In this document: one piece after another, positions 1 through 9,641 of the stretch | Position numbering within the stretch: the first letter of the stretch is position 1 | Layout: each line of letters opens with the position of its first letter | Assembly: GCF_009834125.1 (NCBI RefSeq) | Contig: NZ_CP047146.1 | Coordinates: forward strand, 8,524,501 to 8,588,500 | DNA: 64,000 nt | Direction: 5' to 3' | DNA from: Streptomyces sp. GS7 | Lineage (GTDB): Bacteria > Actinomycetota > Actinomycetes > Streptomycetales > Streptomycetaceae | Notes under the pieces: model-generated | Database searches by the model: none | The model's input: the letters and a program-made list of their open reading frames with translations, nothing else | What the model was told of the DNA's origin: nothing | Made by a program: the position numbers and the translations under genes

Positions 1-314
1 TGCTCCAATACCCGGTCGCCGGCCAGGAGTTGCCCGCCACCGCCACACTGGAACTCGTTCAGCAGCGGCTGGAGGCGCTCAGCCACCCGATGCGGATGCG
101 GCTGTGCCGGTCGCTGTCGCGGGGGCCGCATACGACGGGGGAGCTGGCGACCGCGTTCGGTATCACGGCGCCCGAGGTGTCGCGGCATGTCGCGGTGCTG
201 AAGAAGGCCGGGCTGCTCCAGACGCGGCGGCGCGGGCGTTATGTGCTGCACCAGCTGGACCTCCAGGTGGTGGCCCGACTGGGCAGCGATTTCCTTGAGG
301 GTGTGCTGCGCTGA
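1..314 (+). CDS. ArsR-type winged-helix regulator, C-terminal part
   Basis: The reading frame is open from the first base, so the gene begins outside the window. A TTG at 30 could act as a start, but the upstream in-frame residues (LQYPVAGQEL) look like coding sequence. The visible 100 or so residues hold a winged-helix DNA-binding domain of the ArsR type: 'LEALSHPMRMRLCRSL', then the recognition-helix segment 'GITAPEVSRHVAVLKKAG' and the wing 'RRRGRYVLHQLD'. No metal-binding cysteines are visible. In Streptomyces this arrangement is typical of a longer protein with an N-terminal domain of unknown function in front of a C-terminal helix-turn-helix. The role is presumably transcriptional repression; the target is unknown. 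Confidence 0.75.
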   Translation, partial: LQYPVAGQELPATATLELVQQRLEALSHPMRMRLCRSLSRGPHTTGELATAFGITAPEVSRHVAVLKKAGLLQTRRRGRYVLHQLDLQVVARLGSDFLEGVLR

Positions 315-506
315 AGCCATGGCTCATTGACGCGCAGCGCACCAAGACACGTAGTCCATCGAGGCACGTACTGCGTCAACGGCGTGCCGGGGATGGCAGT
401 TGACGGCAGCTGGCGGCAGTTGTGGGCAGCTGCCGCCCCCCTCAGCTCTCCCCGGTCATGCCTACCCCGTCATACCTCCCCACCCCGCCGCACGCCCTGC
501 TACGCC

Positions 507-1190
507 CTACGCTCCCGCGCCCCCGGCCCGCACCAGCCCCGTCTCGTAGGCCAGCACCACGGCCTGGACCCGGTCCCGCAGGCTCAACTTCGTGAGGATC
601 CGGCCCACATGGGTCTTGACCGTCGCCTCGGACAGCACCAGCCGCGCCGCGATCTCACCGTTCGACAGCCCCTGCGCGACCAGCAGCAGCACCTCGCGCT
701 CACGGTCCGTCAGCCGCTCCAGTTCGGGGCGCACCGGCTCGGCGGCGGTGGCGGGCAGCATCGGTGTGAAGCGGTCGAGGAGGCGGCGGGTGGTGGACGG
801 CGCGACGACGGCGTCGCCGCTGTGCACCGCGCGGATCGCGGCGAGCAGCTCGCTGGGCGGCACGTCCTTGAGCATGAAGCCGCTGGCCCCGGCCTTCAGC
901 GCGGAGAAGGCGTACTCGTCCAGGTCGAAGGTGGTCAGGATGAGCACCTTCGGGGCGCCTTCCTGCTGCCCGCCCGCGCAGATCCGGCGGGTGGCCTCCA
1001 CCCCGTCGAGCTGCGGCATCCGGACGTCCATGAGGATCACGTCGACCTCGGTTCCACGCAGCACCTCCAGCGCCTGCGCCCCGTTCCCCGCCTCGGCGAC
1101 GACCTCCATGTCGGGCTGCGCGGCCAGCACCATCCGGAAGCCGGTGCGCAGCAGCACCTGGTCGTCGACGAGCATCACGCGGATGGTCAT
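507..1190 (-). CDS. LuxR/NarL-type response regulator
   Basis: 227 residues. The receiver domain (about 1-120) has acidic residues D9 and D10 and the phospho-acceptor D55 in 'VILMDVRMPQLDG'. The output domain is a LuxR helix-turn-helix (about 155-215), 'LTDREREVLLLVAQGLSNGE' followed by 'SEATVKTHVGRI'. Phosphorylation by the partner kinase should promote dimerisation and DNA binding. It lies downstream of, and on the same strand as, the histidine kinase gene at 1361-2566. The intervening 170 bp is very G-rich, so the two may share a transcript but are not translationally coupled. Start ATG at 1190. The regulon cannot be inferred from sequence. Confidence 0.93.
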   Translation of the reverse strand: MTIRVMLVDDQVLLRTGFRMVLAAQPDMEVVAEAGNGAQALEVLRGTEVDVILMDVRMPQLDGVEATRRICAGGQQEGAPKVLILTTFDLDEYAFSALKAGASGFMLKDVPPSELLAAIRAVHSGDAVVAPSTTRRLLDRFTPMLPATAAEPVRPELERLTDREREVLLLVAQGLSNGEIAARLVLSEATVKTHVGRILTKLSLRDRVQAVVLAYETGLVRAGGAGA

Positions 1191-1360
1191 GGCAGGGAGA
1201 TCCCTTCACGGGTCGGTCGGCTGAGGCGTAGAGAGGGTGTAGGGGATGGCGGGGGGGGCGGAGAGCGATGTGGGGCGGTGCGTGGGGGTGTGTGGGTTGG
1301 CGGGAACTGTGGCGGGGGACTGTGGCGTGGGGGAGCTGCGGTGGGCGGAGGTGGAGGCGA

Positions 1361-2566
1361 TCACCGCCCCGCTTTGAGGGGCAGTAGGGCGCTGACCCGG
1401 AAGCCGCCGCCCGGTCGCGGGCCCGCGTCGAGGATGCCGCCGACCATACCGACCCGCTCGCGCATGCCGATGAGCCCGTGCCCGAGGCCGTCCGCGCCGC
1501 CGTCCTCGTAGAGCTCGTGCTGCGCGCCCCGGCCGTCGTCCTCGACGAGCACATCCACGTCGCCGTCCTGGTAGGCGAGGCGGACGGTGGCGCTGACGCC
1601 GGGGCCGCCGTGCTTGCGCGCGTTGGTGAGCGCTTCCTGGACGATGCGGTAGGCGGTCAGCTCGACGCTGCTGGGCAGCGAGCGCGGTTCGCCGACCACG
1701 CGGAAGTCGACGGGCAGTCCCGCGCCCCGGACCTGGTCGATGAGGTCGGCGAGCTGCTCCACTCCGGGCTGGGGTACGTACTCGCCGCCCTCGGCCTGCT
1801 CGCCGGTGCGGAGCACGCCCAGCAGCCGGCGCATCTCGGCCAGCGCCTGGCGCCCGGTGCCGGAGATCGTCTCCAGTGCCTGCCGGGCCTGGTCGGGCGC
1901 GGCGTCGAGGACGTAGGCGGCGCCGTCGGCCTGGACGACCATCACCGAGACGTTGTGCGCGACGACGTCGTGCAGCTCGCGGGCGATCCGGGCGCGCTCG
2001 GCGGCGACCGCGATCCGGGACTGGGCCTCGCGTTCCTTTTCCAATCGGGTGGCCTTCTCTTCCAGTTGTGCCCAGTAGGCGCGGCGGGTGCGTACGGAGT
2101 CGCCGAGCACCCACGCCAGGACGAAGGGCACGGTGAGCAGCACCATGAGGAACAGCGTCGCCCACAGCGGCAGCGGGCCGGGGCTGTCCCGGAAGCGCAG
2201 CTGGGAGAGGACGGGGCCGATGAAGGCGCCGGCGAGTGCGAGGCGGGAGGCCCAGCGGCGGGCCGACGTCTCGGAGGCGACGGTGTAGATGATCACGAGC
2301 ATCGCGAAGTCGCCCGGGTTGGGCGTGACGTGCAGGATGAGCTGGCCGACGCCTATGGCGGTCGTCAGCAGCAGCATCTTGACCGGGTACTTGCGGCGCA
2401 GCGCGATGACCAGGGAGAGGCCGATGGTGAAGGCCGCGGCGGGGATCTGCTCCCGGGGGCCGCGCTGACTTACGACCCACATGCTGGTGAACCCGAAGAG
2501 GAGGACGGACCAGAAGGTGTCCACTCCCGTCGGGTGCCTGCGGAAGAAGTCATAGAAGCGCTGCAC
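1361..2566 (-). CDS. Membrane sensor histidine kinase (HisKA_3 family)
   Basis: 401 residues. The N-terminal third has about five hydrophobic segments (roughly 17-32, 43-56, 63-80, 87-98, 133-155), followed by a coiled-coil linker and the dimerisation/phosphoacceptor box 'ARELHDVVAHNVSVMVV' with the predicted phospho-His at 199. The ATPase domain follows, with 'VEDDGRGA' and 'GLIGMRERVGMVGG'. This is the standard partner of NarL-type regulators, and the response regulator gene lies just downstream. Little is predicted outside the membrane, so the kinase may sense something within the bilayer or the envelope state. The signal is unknown. Confidence 0.93.
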   Translation of the reverse strand: MQRFYDFFRRHPTGVDTFWSVLLFGFTSMWVVSQRGPREQIPAAAFTIGLSLVIALRRKYPVKMLLLTTAIGVGQLILHVTPNPGDFAMLVIIYTVASETSARRWASRLALAGAFIGPVLSQLRFRDSPGPLPLWATLFLMVLLTVPFVLAWVLGDSVRTRRAYWAQLEEKATRLEKEREAQSRIAVAAERARIARELHDVVAHNVSVMVVQADGAAYVLDAAPDQARQALETISGTGRQALAEMRRLLGVLRTGEQAEGGEYVPQPGVEQLADLIDQVRGAGLPVDFRVVGEPRSLPSSVELTAYRIVQEALTNARKHGGPGVSATVRLAYQDGDVDVLVEDDGRGAQHELYEDGGADGLGHGLIGMRERVGMVGGILDAGPRPGGGFRVSALLPLKAGR

Positions 2567-2863
2567 GTAACCCAGCGTAGGGAGCGCTGACAGGTACAGG
2601 AGTCAACCGGAGGGGCGATCCTGTTGCGTGGGCCCTACTCCCCAAGGTGGAGGCGGTATGCGCCATTGTGTCGGCCCGGGGGTCGGTGTGTGGGGGCACC
2701 GTGGAGCCGGACGCCGCTCAGGGCCTTCCGGCAAGCCCGTGACCGGGCATTTCCGTACCCGCTCCGCGTCGGCCGGGTGGGGACTCCCCATACCGTGGGT
2801 TGACAGCCCGTACCGTTGTGCAGTCGGCGCACGCGGAGCGTGCGGAACGAGGAACGTGGGGAC

Positions 2864-3964
2864 GTGGCGAAAGTGGAACGGCGCGGCCGGCCGGGCGGGG
2901 CGATCGGCGACGACGGCCCCGGTGCCCGGCCGGAGTCCGGTGGCTGGCGCGGCTGGCGGGAGGCGACCGAGCAGGCGCTCTACGGCCCCGGCGGCTTCTA
3001 CACCCGGCCCGGTGGCCCCGGTCCGGCCGGCCATTTCCGTACCTCGGTCCATGCCTCCCCGCTGTACGCCGGCGCCGTCGCCTCGCTCCTCGGCCGCGTC
3101 GACGCCGCGCTCGGGCGGCCGGAAGAGCTGGCGCTGATCGATATGGGTGCGGGCCGCGGCGAGTTGCTGAGCGGGGTGCTGGGCGCGCTGCCCGAGGAGG
3201 TGGGCGCGCGGCTGCGCCCGTACGCCGTCGAGCGCGCCGCCCGCCCCGAGGGCCTGGATGCGCGGATCGAGTGGTGTGCCGAGCTGCCGGCGCCGGGCTC
3301 GCTCACGGGTCTGCTGTTCGCCAACGAATGGCTCGACAACGTGCCGGTGGACGTCGTCGAGACCGATGCGGACGGCGTCCCGCGCCGGGTCCTCGTACGG
3401 GCGGACGGTTCGGAGCGGCTGGGCGGACCGGTCGCCGGCCCGGACGCGGAATGGCTTGCCCGCTGGTGGCCGGAAGCGGCGCCGGAAGCCGCCGTGACCG
3501 GTCCCTCCCCCGGCCTGCGCGCCGAGATCGGCCGGCCCCGGGACGCCGCGTGGGCGCGCGCCGTCCGTACGCTCCGGGCCGGGCTCGCGGTCGCCGTGGA
3601 CTATGCGCACCGGCGAGCCGACCGGCCGCTCTTCGGCACCCTCGCCGGCTTCCGCGCGGGCCGCGAGGTGCGTCCCGTCCCGGACGGCAGCTGCGACATC
3701 ACCGCGCATGTCGCCCTGGACGCCTGCGCCGGACCGGGGGCCGAGCAGCTGACCCAGCGGGCCGCGCTGCACGCCCTGGGTGTGTCCGGCCGGCGTCCGC
3801 CGCTGTCCCTGGCCACCACCGATCCCGCGGGGTACGTGCGGGCCCTCGGCTCGGCGGGCGCGGCCGCGGAGCTGACCGATCCGGCGGGGCTGGGCGGCTT
3901 CGGCTGGCTGCTGGAGCCGGTCGGCTCGTCCTGTGCGGGGCTGCTCACCAGGGGCGTTGCCTGA
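2864..3964 (+). CDS. MidA/NDUFAF7-like SAM-dependent methyltransferase
   Basis: About 366 residues from GTG 2864, which has a purine-rich GAGGAAC about 8 nt upstream; a TTG at 2816 would add 16 residues. The family signature '[12 protein letters not shown]' precedes a SAM-binding motif I, '[18 protein letters not shown]', and '[15 protein letters not shown]', all features of the MidA/DUF185 family (Methyltransf_28). The mitochondrial member NDUFAF7 dimethylates an arginine of the 49-kDa complex I subunit, the NuoD counterpart. The next gene, 80 bp downstream on the same strand, encodes a NuoD homologue, so enzyme and likely substrate are neighbours. Substrate assignment is inference; the family call is good. 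Confidence 0.82.
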   Translation: MAKVERRGRPGGAIGDDGPGARPESGGWRGWREATEQALYGPGGFYTRPGGPGPAGHFRTSVHASPLYAGAVASLLGRVDAALGRPEELALIDMGAGRGELLSGVLGALPEEVGARLRPYAVERAARPEGLDARIEWCAELPAPGSLTGLLFANEWLDNVPVDVVETDADGVPRRVLVRADGSERLGGPVAGPDAEWLARWWPEAAPEAAVTGPSPGLRAEIGRPRDAAWARAVRTLRAGLAVAVDYAHRRADRPLFGTLAGFRAGREVRPVPDGSCDITAHVALDACAGPGAEQLTQRAALHALGVSGRRPPLSLATTDPAGYVRALGSAGAAAELTDPAGLGGFGWLLEPVGSSCAGLLTRGVA

Positions 3965-4043
3965 GGTTGCGCGCCTTCGTGGGCGGCCGGTCCCGGCCCC
4001 CCTCAGCCGCCGCACCGCGCCCGCGCCCTGCGACACTGTCCCC

Positions 4044-5186
4044 ATGACGGAGACGACGGTCGGCATCGGCGGCGCGGCGGAGAGCACCGACATGGTGCTG
4101 AACATCGGCCCGCAGCACCCCTCCACGCACGGTGTGCTGCGGCTGCGCCTCGTCCTGGACGGCGAGCGCATCCAGCATGCCGAGCCGGTGATCGGCTATA
4201 TGCACCGCGGCGCCGAGAAGCTCTTCGAGGCGCGCGACTACCGCCAGATCATCATGCTCGCCAACCGCCACGACTGGCTGTCGGCGTTCTCCAACGAGCT
4301 GGGCGTGGTCCTCGGGGTCGAGCGGATGCTCGGCATGGAGGTGCCCGAGCGCGCCGTCTGGACGCGTACGCTGCTCGCCGAGCTGAACCGCGTCCTGAAC
4401 CACCTGATGTTCCTCGGCTCGTATCCCCTGGAGCTGGGCGGCATCACGCCCGTGTTCTACGCCTTCCGGGAGCGCGAGGAGCTGCAGACCGTCATGGAGG
4501 AGATCTCCGGCGGCCGGATGCACTACATGTTCAACCGCGTCGGCGGCCTCAAGGAGGACCTGCCGGCCGGCTGGCTCGGCCGCGCCCGGCAGGCCGTCGC
4601 CGACGTCCGCTCCCGTATGGGCGTCTTCGACGACCTGGTTCTGGGCAACGAGATCTTCCGCGGCCGTACCCGCGGCATCGGCGTGCTCGCCCGCGAGACG
4701 GTGCACGCTTACGGCGTCTCCGGGCCGATCGCCCGCGCGTCCGGCGTCGACTTCGACCTGCGGCGCGACGAGCCGTATCTCGCCTACGGCGATCTCCGGT
4801 CCACGCTCAAGGTGGTCACCAGGGAGGAGGGCGACTGCCTGGCCCGCTTCGAGTGCCTGCTGGAGCAGACCCACAACTCCCTCGCCCTCGCCGACGCCTG
4901 CCTGGACCGCATCGCGGAGCTGCCGCCCGGCCCGATCAACCAGCGGCTCCCCAAGGTCCTCAAGGCCCCGGAGGGCACGACCTACGCCTGGACCGAGAAC
5001 CCGCTCGGCATCAACGGCTACTACCTGGTCTCCAAGGGCGAGAAGACCCCGTACCGCCTCAAGCTCCGCTCCGCGTCGTACAACAACATCCAGGCGCTGA
5101 CGGAGCTGCTGCCGGGCACCCTGGTCGCCGACATGGTCGCCATCCTGGGGTCGCTGTTCTTCGTGGTCGGGGACATCGACAAGTAG
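4044..5186 (+). CDS. nuoD2: NuoD-like NADH-quinone oxidoreductase 49-kDa subunit, orphan paralogue
   Basis: 380 residues from ATG 4044. Starts with '[18 protein letters not shown]', diagnostic of the complex I 49-kDa subunit, and carries '[20 protein letters not shown]' and '[14 protein letters not shown]' from the quinone-binding and N2-cluster interface region. Arg55 in 'MHRGAEKL' matches the arginine that NDUFAF7 methylates in the mitochondrial subunit. No other nuo genes are adjacent, so this is an isolated copy rather than part of the 14-gene operon. It may substitute for NuoD in complex I or act in another complex. The methyltransferase gene immediately upstream supports a functional link. 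A strong hairpin follows the stop. Confidence 0.93.
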   Translation: MTETTVGIGGAAESTDMVLNIGPQHPSTHGVLRLRLVLDGERIQHAEPVIGYMHRGAEKLFEARDYRQIIMLANRHDWLSAFSNELGVVLGVERMLGMEVPERAVWTRTLLAELNRVLNHLMFLGSYPLELGGITPVFYAFREREELQTVMEEISGGRMHYMFNRVGGLKEDLPAGWLGRARQAVADVRSRMGVFDDLVLGNEIFRGRTRGIGVLARETVHAYGVSGPIARASGVDFDLRRDEPYLAYGDLRSTLKVVTREEGDCLARFECLLEQTHNSLALADACLDRIAELPPGPINQRLPKVLKAPEGTTYAWTENPLGINGYYLVSKGEKTPYRLKLRSASYNNIQALTELLPGTLVADMVAILGSLFFVVGDIDK

Positions 5187-5302
5187 GCGGCGGGCCGGCG
5201 CGGTTGGCGCCGTCGGCCCGTGCGGCGGGTCGTCGACGGCTCGCGGGCGGCTTCGGGGAACGCGTCAGGCGCGGCGAGACACGGCAGGCGCGAGCAGACG
5301 AA

Positions 5303-5343
5303 CGCTTCGGGGCCGTCCACAGCCTGTGGACGGCCCCGAAGCG
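5303..5343. terminator. Bidirectional hairpin between nuoD2 and the convergent gene
   Basis: Perfect 19-bp inverted repeat with a 3-nt loop; the arms run 5303-5321 and 5325-5343. It lies between convergent genes and would serve both strands. There is no T-run, as is usual for Streptomyces terminators. Confidence 0.85.
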
Positions 5344-5368
5344 TGTGACGGTGTGCTCGTGCCCGCCG

Positions 5369-6811
5369 TCAGGAGATCGCGCTGCGCAGTTCGGCGAGAT
5401 CGAGCTGCTCGGTCTCGTCGTGTGCGGTCAGGTCGATGACCTCGCCGGCGCCGTGAGTCGTCGCACCGTCGGCAGACGGGGCGACAGTTGCTGCACCGTC
5501 GGCAGACGGGGCGACAGTTGCTGCACCGTCGGCAGACGGGGCGTCCGCCGCTGCGCTGTCCGCCGCGGCCCCGGCGGCCTCGTCGGCGCCGTCCTCCGGA
5601 CGAACCGCGTCGGCCGCGTCGGCCTCATCGGCCGCCTCGGTGGTACGCGCCCCCTCGACGGCCTCCGTACGGGCCGTACGGGCCTCGGCCCGCGCCGACT
5701 GCTCCGCGACCGCCTCGTCGCCGACGACGTCCGCCAGATCGTCCTCCAGCGGCGCGGTCAGCTGCCGGGGCGAGACGCTCGCGTTCCCGAAGAAGTCGAA
5801 GCCGCCCAGCGTGCGGGTCACGGTCGGGCGGGTCGGGGCGATGGCAGCGGCGGCGGCCGGTACCGGGCGGAGCGCCAGTCCGCCGGGAGTGCCCGTACGG
5901 GTGGCCTGCGCGTCACCGCCCGTACGCTGCGCGACCGCCGCCCCGGGCTTCCCCTGGCCGGCGGCCTCGGGCTTCCCCTGGCCGTTCCCGCCGTCCTGGC
6001 GCTCCTTGGCGTGACGGCCGCCCGCCGCCTTGGCCTGCGCCGGAACCGGGGCCTCGGCCCGGCCCTTCGGCCGGGACTGCGACCGCCGGTTCCCGGCTGC
6101 CTCGCGCTGCCGGGCGGCGTTGGTGGCCAGCCGGCACAGTGCGCGGTCCGCCTCCGCGAACGTGGCGGTCCTCCGGGCCGGAGCCCGGTCCGCACCGTTC
6201 ACGGACGCGCGCCGGGCCAGGACCAGACCGCCGCCGGACGCCGCCGCCTCGGCCGCGTCCGCGGTCTCGGCCCGGTCCGCGCCCTTGGCGGTGTCCGCGG
6301 CGTTCGCGGCGTTCACGGTCTTCGCGGTGTCCGGAGCATCCGGGGCGTCCGGGGTGCCGGCCTCGATGGCGAGCAGCCGGCGGCCCTCCAGGGCGCTGGC
6401 GCGCTCGGTCTCGGCGGTGGCGTAACGGCGCAGCAGCTCGGCGTGTTCGCTGCGCAGCCGGGCCAACTCGGCGCGCTTGGCGCGGAGTTTGGTGTCCAGG
6501 GCGGCGCGGATCTCACGCGATTCCTCGACGTCCGTTTCGAGCTCGGCTATCCGCTCCTCGGTGCGCCACTCGTCGCGCGCCCGGGCACGCGTGAGATCGG
6601 CGACCCGCTTGCCGGCCTTGCGGTCCCAGGTCCGCAGGAGTACGGCCCCGGTGACCGCGGCAGCCGCGGCGCCGGCGGCGAGCGCCCGTTGCACGAGGTC
6701 GTCGCCGACGAACCACGCGCCCGCGGCGCAGGCAATGGACGCACCGGCGACCGTCGATGGAGGAAGCAGCCGGTGGAGGGGTGGTGAATGGCGGTGGCGT
6801 CCTCGTGACAT
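5369..6811 (-). CDS. Uncharacterised membrane protein with coiled coil and Ala-rich repeat tail
   Basis: 480 residues, function not recognised. Basic N-terminus, then two hydrophobic segments (about 20-34 and 43-60). A long charged heptad-like stretch from about 75 to 145 ('RIAELETDVEESREIRAALD') should form a coiled coil. The rest is low complexity: Ala/Asp/Thr-rich, then Gly/Arg-rich, then a C-terminal segment with ten-residue repeats around 'SADGAATVAP'. The end, 'HDETEQLDLAELRSAIS', is more ordered. The composition resembles streptomycete proteins with an anchored coiled coil and a disordered cytoplasmic tail. The gene is monocistronic by position, facing nuoD2, with its start next to the convergent end of the osmoprotectant operon. 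Confidence 0.7.
   Translation of the reverse strand: MSRGRHRHSPPLHRLLPPSTVAGASIACAAGAWFVGDDLVQRALAAGAAAAAVTGAVLLRTWDRKAGKRVADLTRARARDEWRTEERIAELETDVEESREIRAALDTKLRAKRAELARLRSEHAELLRRYATAETERASALEGRRLLAIEAGTPDAPDAPDTAKTVNAANAADTAKGADRAETADAAEAAASGGGLVLARRASVNGADRAPARRTATFAEADRALCRLATNAARQREAAGNRRSQSRPKGRAEAPVPAQAKAAGGRHAKERQDGGNGQGKPEAAGQGKPGAAVAQRTGGDAQATRTGTPGGLALRPVPAAAAAIAPTRPTVTRTLGGFDFFGNASVSPRQLTAPLEDDLADVVGDEAVAEQSARAEARTARTEAVEGARTTEAADEADAADAVRPEDGADEAAGAAADSAAADAPSADGAATVAPSADGAATVAPSADGATTHGAGEVIDLTAHDETEQLDLAELRSAIS
5463..5543. repeat. 30-bp in-frame tandem repeat
   Basis: Two identical 30-bp units (5463-5492, 5493-5522) followed by a 21-bp partial third. They lie inside the coiled-coil protein gene and keep its frame, giving a ten-residue repeat. 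Identical third positions suggest recent expansion. Confidence 0.9.
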
Positions 6812-6875
6812 GGCCAGAAACTTACCGTGCGTGCGGGACCTATGGGGCCCCGCATGCCAATCCGTTTCCCGCTGG

Positions 6876-7841
6876 TTACTTCTTGACCAGCCCCTTGGAC
6901 TCCAAATATGCCTGCGCTACATCCGCGGGCTTGAGACGCTCGGCATCGACCTTGCGGTTCAAGTTGATCAAGTCCTCGGTCGTCAGCACACTCGTGAGCT
7001 TGCCGAGAGCGGACTCGATCTCCTTGTCACCGGCTCTCTTGGCATTCACCACCGGCAACACATTGTCGGCGTTCTGGAGCTTCTTGTCGTCCTCCAGAAG
7101 CACCAGCCCGAAGTTGTCGAGAGTGGCGTCCGTGGTCGTGGTGAGCACCAGCTGGTCGGTACCGTCCTTGACCGCCTGCTTGGCCTGCGTGGTCCCCACG
7201 CCCTTGGGATCGAGGGCCGCGATGTCGATGCCGTAGGTCTTCTCCAGGCCCGGCTTGCAGAACACCCGCGTCTCGCACTCCTCACCCGACGCGAGCTTGA
7301 CCTTCTGCTGGGATCCGCCCAGGTCGGAGAGGGTCTTCAGGTGGTACTTGGCGGCGAATTCCCTGGTGACCGCGAACGCGTTCTGATCCGTGGCCTTGCC
7401 CACCGGCAGCACCTTCAGACCGCGCGGCCCGGCGAGTGCCGTGAGCGCCGCCACCGTCTTGCCGATGTCGCTGGAGGCGACGGGCTTCGCCTTGGGGCCG
7501 TTCTTCTTGGCGTTGAGGAATTCCGCGAGGGTGGAGGCATATTCCGGAACGACATCGATCTGGCCCTTCTCCAGGGCCGGCTCATACAGCTCGCGATTGG
7601 TCAGCGTCTGCACGCGTGCGTGGTAACCGGCATCGTCGAGGAGTCTGGAATAGATCTCGGCGAGCACCTTTGACTCGGTGAAACCGGCCGAGCCGACGAC
7701 GATCTCCCCCTTCCCGCCGCCCTTGCCCGTGCCGCCGCCCTGCTCCTCCAGGCTCTTGCCGCATGCGGCCAGGCCGGCGGCCAGCGCCATCACCGTTCCC
7801 GCGACAACCGCGGTACGCGCCGTGCGCGATGTGCTGCTCAT
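6876..7841 (-). CDS. Glycine betaine/choline-type ABC importer, substrate-binding lipoprotein
   Basis: 321 residues from ATG 7841 (alternative ATGs at 7853 and 7868). A lipoprotein signal peptide with lipobox L-A-A-C puts the lipidated Cys at residue 27. The mature protein is an OpuAC/ProX-like periplasmic-binding fold: 'IVVGSAGFTESKVLAEIYSR' near the start, 'VVPEYASTLAEFLN' and a C-terminal 'TTEDLINLNRKVDAER'. It should bind a quaternary ammonium osmoprotectant outside the membrane and deliver it to the two permeases encoded upstream on the same strand. The final gene of the permease-permease-binding-protein operon. The exact ligand is not resolved. Confidence 0.9.
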   Translation of the reverse strand: MSSTSRTARTAVVAGTVMALAAGLAACGKSLEEQGGGTGKGGGKGEIVVGSAGFTESKVLAEIYSRLLDDAGYHARVQTLTNRELYEPALEKGQIDVVPEYASTLAEFLNAKKNGPKAKPVASSDIGKTVAALTALAGPRGLKVLPVGKATDQNAFAVTREFAAKYHLKTLSDLGGSQQKVKLASGEECETRVFCKPGLEKTYGIDIAALDPKGVGTTQAKQAVKDGTDQLVLTTTTDATLDNFGLVLLEDDKKLQNADNVLPVVNAKRAGDKEIESALGKLTSVLTTEDLINLNRKVDAERLKPADVAQAYLESKGLVKK

Positions 7842-8036
7842 GGAATTCACCATTCCGTTTGTTTGCATCCAGTCGGTCGATACATGTCGGGTCGGTGCCG
7901 GGCCGGCTGCCGGGTCCTGCCGGTTCGCCGCGCCGGGCGGGCACGGGGCCTACGGTGGCCGCCGTACGGGGCGCCATGGGTGCGGTACGGGTGCCGCGCG
8001 GGCCGCGACCGCGCACGGCAGGCCCGCCGCTCCCCG

Positions 8037-8843
8037 TCAGGCGGGTTTCCGCATCGCGGCCACCTCGCCGTCGTCGGCCTGCCGCTCCACGCTTACGCCG
8101 GCACCGGCACCGGCAATACGCCCCGCATCGCGGCCCGTTGGGCCCTCCTCCCCGGCGCGCGGGCCCTTCGCCCGGCGCCGCCGTCCCCGCATCGGATCGC
8201 AGCCCCGGTCCACCAGCACCAGCGTCCCCTCCACCACCAGCGCGAGCACCGCCACCAGCACCGCGCCGGCGACCACCTGCGCGGTGTCGTAGTTGCCGAA
8301 TCCCGCGGTGATGATGCGGCCCAGCCCGCCGCCGCCGGCCAGGGCGGCCAGGGTCGCCGTGGCGACCACCTGGACCGCGGCCGAGCGCAGCCCCGTCATG
8401 ATCAGCGGGTAGGCGAGCGGTATCTCGACCCGCAGCAGGAGCTGCGGGCCCGACATACCCATCCCGCGCGCCGCCTCGACCACATCGCGGTCCGCCTCCC
8501 GCATGCCCAGATAGGCGTTGGTCAGCAGCGGCGGCACCGCGAACAGCACCAGCGCGATGATCGTCGGCCAGTCTCCGTGGGTCCCCAGCGGACTCAGCGT
8601 CAGCAGCACCAGGACCGCGAACGTCGGCACCGCGCGCCCCACGTTGGAGAGGTTGACCGCCAGCGCGCCGCCCTTGCCGAGGTGCCCCAGCCAGAGCGCC
8701 ACCGGCAGGGCTATCAGACAGGAGATCAGCAGGCACAGCCCGCTGAGGTAGAGGTGCTCGCCGAGGCGGTGCCACACCCCTTTCCCCCCGGCCCAGTTGG
8801 CGGCCGTCGTCAGCCACTGCCAGGCGCCCGTGATCGCGTCCAT
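8037..8843 (-). CDS. Osmoprotectant ABC transporter permease
   Basis: 268 residues with about five to six membrane helices after an amphipathic start. The cytoplasmic EAA loop reads 'VVEAARGMGMSGPQLLLRVE', the coupling motif for the ATPase subunit. Belongs to the OpuCB/OpuCD (ProW-like) permease family. It begins only 3 bp after the stop of the other permease at 8847-9641, so the two are translated in tandem, and they should form a heterodimer. The C-terminus is a hydrophilic Arg/Gly-rich tail of about 50 residues, unusual in length for the family. Confidence 0.9.
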   Translation of the reverse strand: MDAITGAWQWLTTAANWAGGKGVWHRLGEHLYLSGLCLLISCLIALPVALWLGHLGKGGALAVNLSNVGRAVPTFAVLVLLTLSPLGTHGDWPTIIALVLFAVPPLLTNAYLGMREADRDVVEAARGMGMSGPQLLLRVEIPLAYPLIMTGLRSAAVQVVATATLAALAGGGGLGRIITAGFGNYDTAQVVAGAVLVAVLALVVEGTLVLVDRGCDPMRGRRRRAKGPRAGEEGPTGRDAGRIAGAGAGVSVERQADDGEVAAMRKPA

Positions 8844-8846
8844 CGC

Positions 8847-9641
8847 TCACCCCACCGCCTTCGCCGCAGCCGCCGTGCGCCGGAACCGGCCCCCGGCCCG
8901 CGCCCGCGCCCGCCCCCGCGTCCACGGCGTCAGCAGCCGCTGAAGGCCCATCAGCAGCAGATCGGCCACGAGCGCGAGCAGCACGCACAGCACCGACGCC
9001 GTCAGCACCTCGGCCTTGAAGAAGCCCTCCATGCCGCTGGCTATGAGATTGCCCAGCCCGCCGTACCCGACGACCGAGCCGATGGTCGTCATCGCCACCG
9101 TCGAGACCGTGGCGATCCGCAGTCCGGCCACCAATGCGGGCAGCGCGAGCGGGAGTTCCACCTCGAACAGCAGCCGCGCGGAGCCGTAGCCCATCCCGCG
9201 CGCCGCCTCCCGCACCTCGGCGGGGACCGCCTCCAGGCCGGCGAGGATGTTGCGCACCAGGATCGTCAGCGAATACATCACCAGACCCGTGACGACCACC
9301 GCGGGCGAGACGCCGAACACCGGCGTCAGCAGCGCGAACATCGCCAGCGACGGGACCGTGTACAGCACCGTCGTCAGGCCCAGCACCGGGGCCGCGGCGC
9401 CCCGCCGGCGCCGGGCCAGCAGCGCCAGCGGAAAGGCGACCAGCAGCCCGATGAGCACGGACACGACCGTGATGCCGACATGCTGGACCGTGGCGTCCAC
9501 CAACTCCTGGCTCCGGGTGCGCAGATACTCACCGCAGATCCAGTCGTTCGCCTCCAGGCAGCTCGGCCCGCCGCCCGACGCCAGGCTCCGAGCACCCGTC
9601 AGTGCGCCCGCCGCGGCCGCCGCACTCGCCGCTACGTCCAC
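8847..9641 (-). CDS. Osmoprotectant ABC transporter permease, first gene of the operon
   Basis: 264 residues with about six hydrophobic segments and the EAA loop 'EVREAARGMGYGSARLLFEV'. An N-terminal region of about 50 residues precedes the first inner segment and contains 'CLEANDWICGEYL', seen in other actinobacterial OpuC-type permeases. Paralogous to the next permease, with which it should pair. Transcription is divergent from the ATPase gene at 9808; the 166-bp spacer presumably holds both promoters. Confidence 0.9.
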   Translation of the reverse strand: MDVAASAAAAAGALTGARSLASGGGPSCLEANDWICGEYLRTRSQELVDATVQHVGITVVSVLIGLLVAFPLALLARRRRGAAAPVLGLTTVLYTVPSLAMFALLTPVFGVSPAVVVTGLVMYSLTILVRNILAGLEAVPAEVREAARGMGYGSARLLFEVELPLALPALVAGLRIATVSTVAMTTIGSVVGYGGLGNLIASGMEGFFKAEVLTASVLCVLLALVADLLLMGLQRLLTPWTRGRARARAGGRFRRTAAAAKAVG

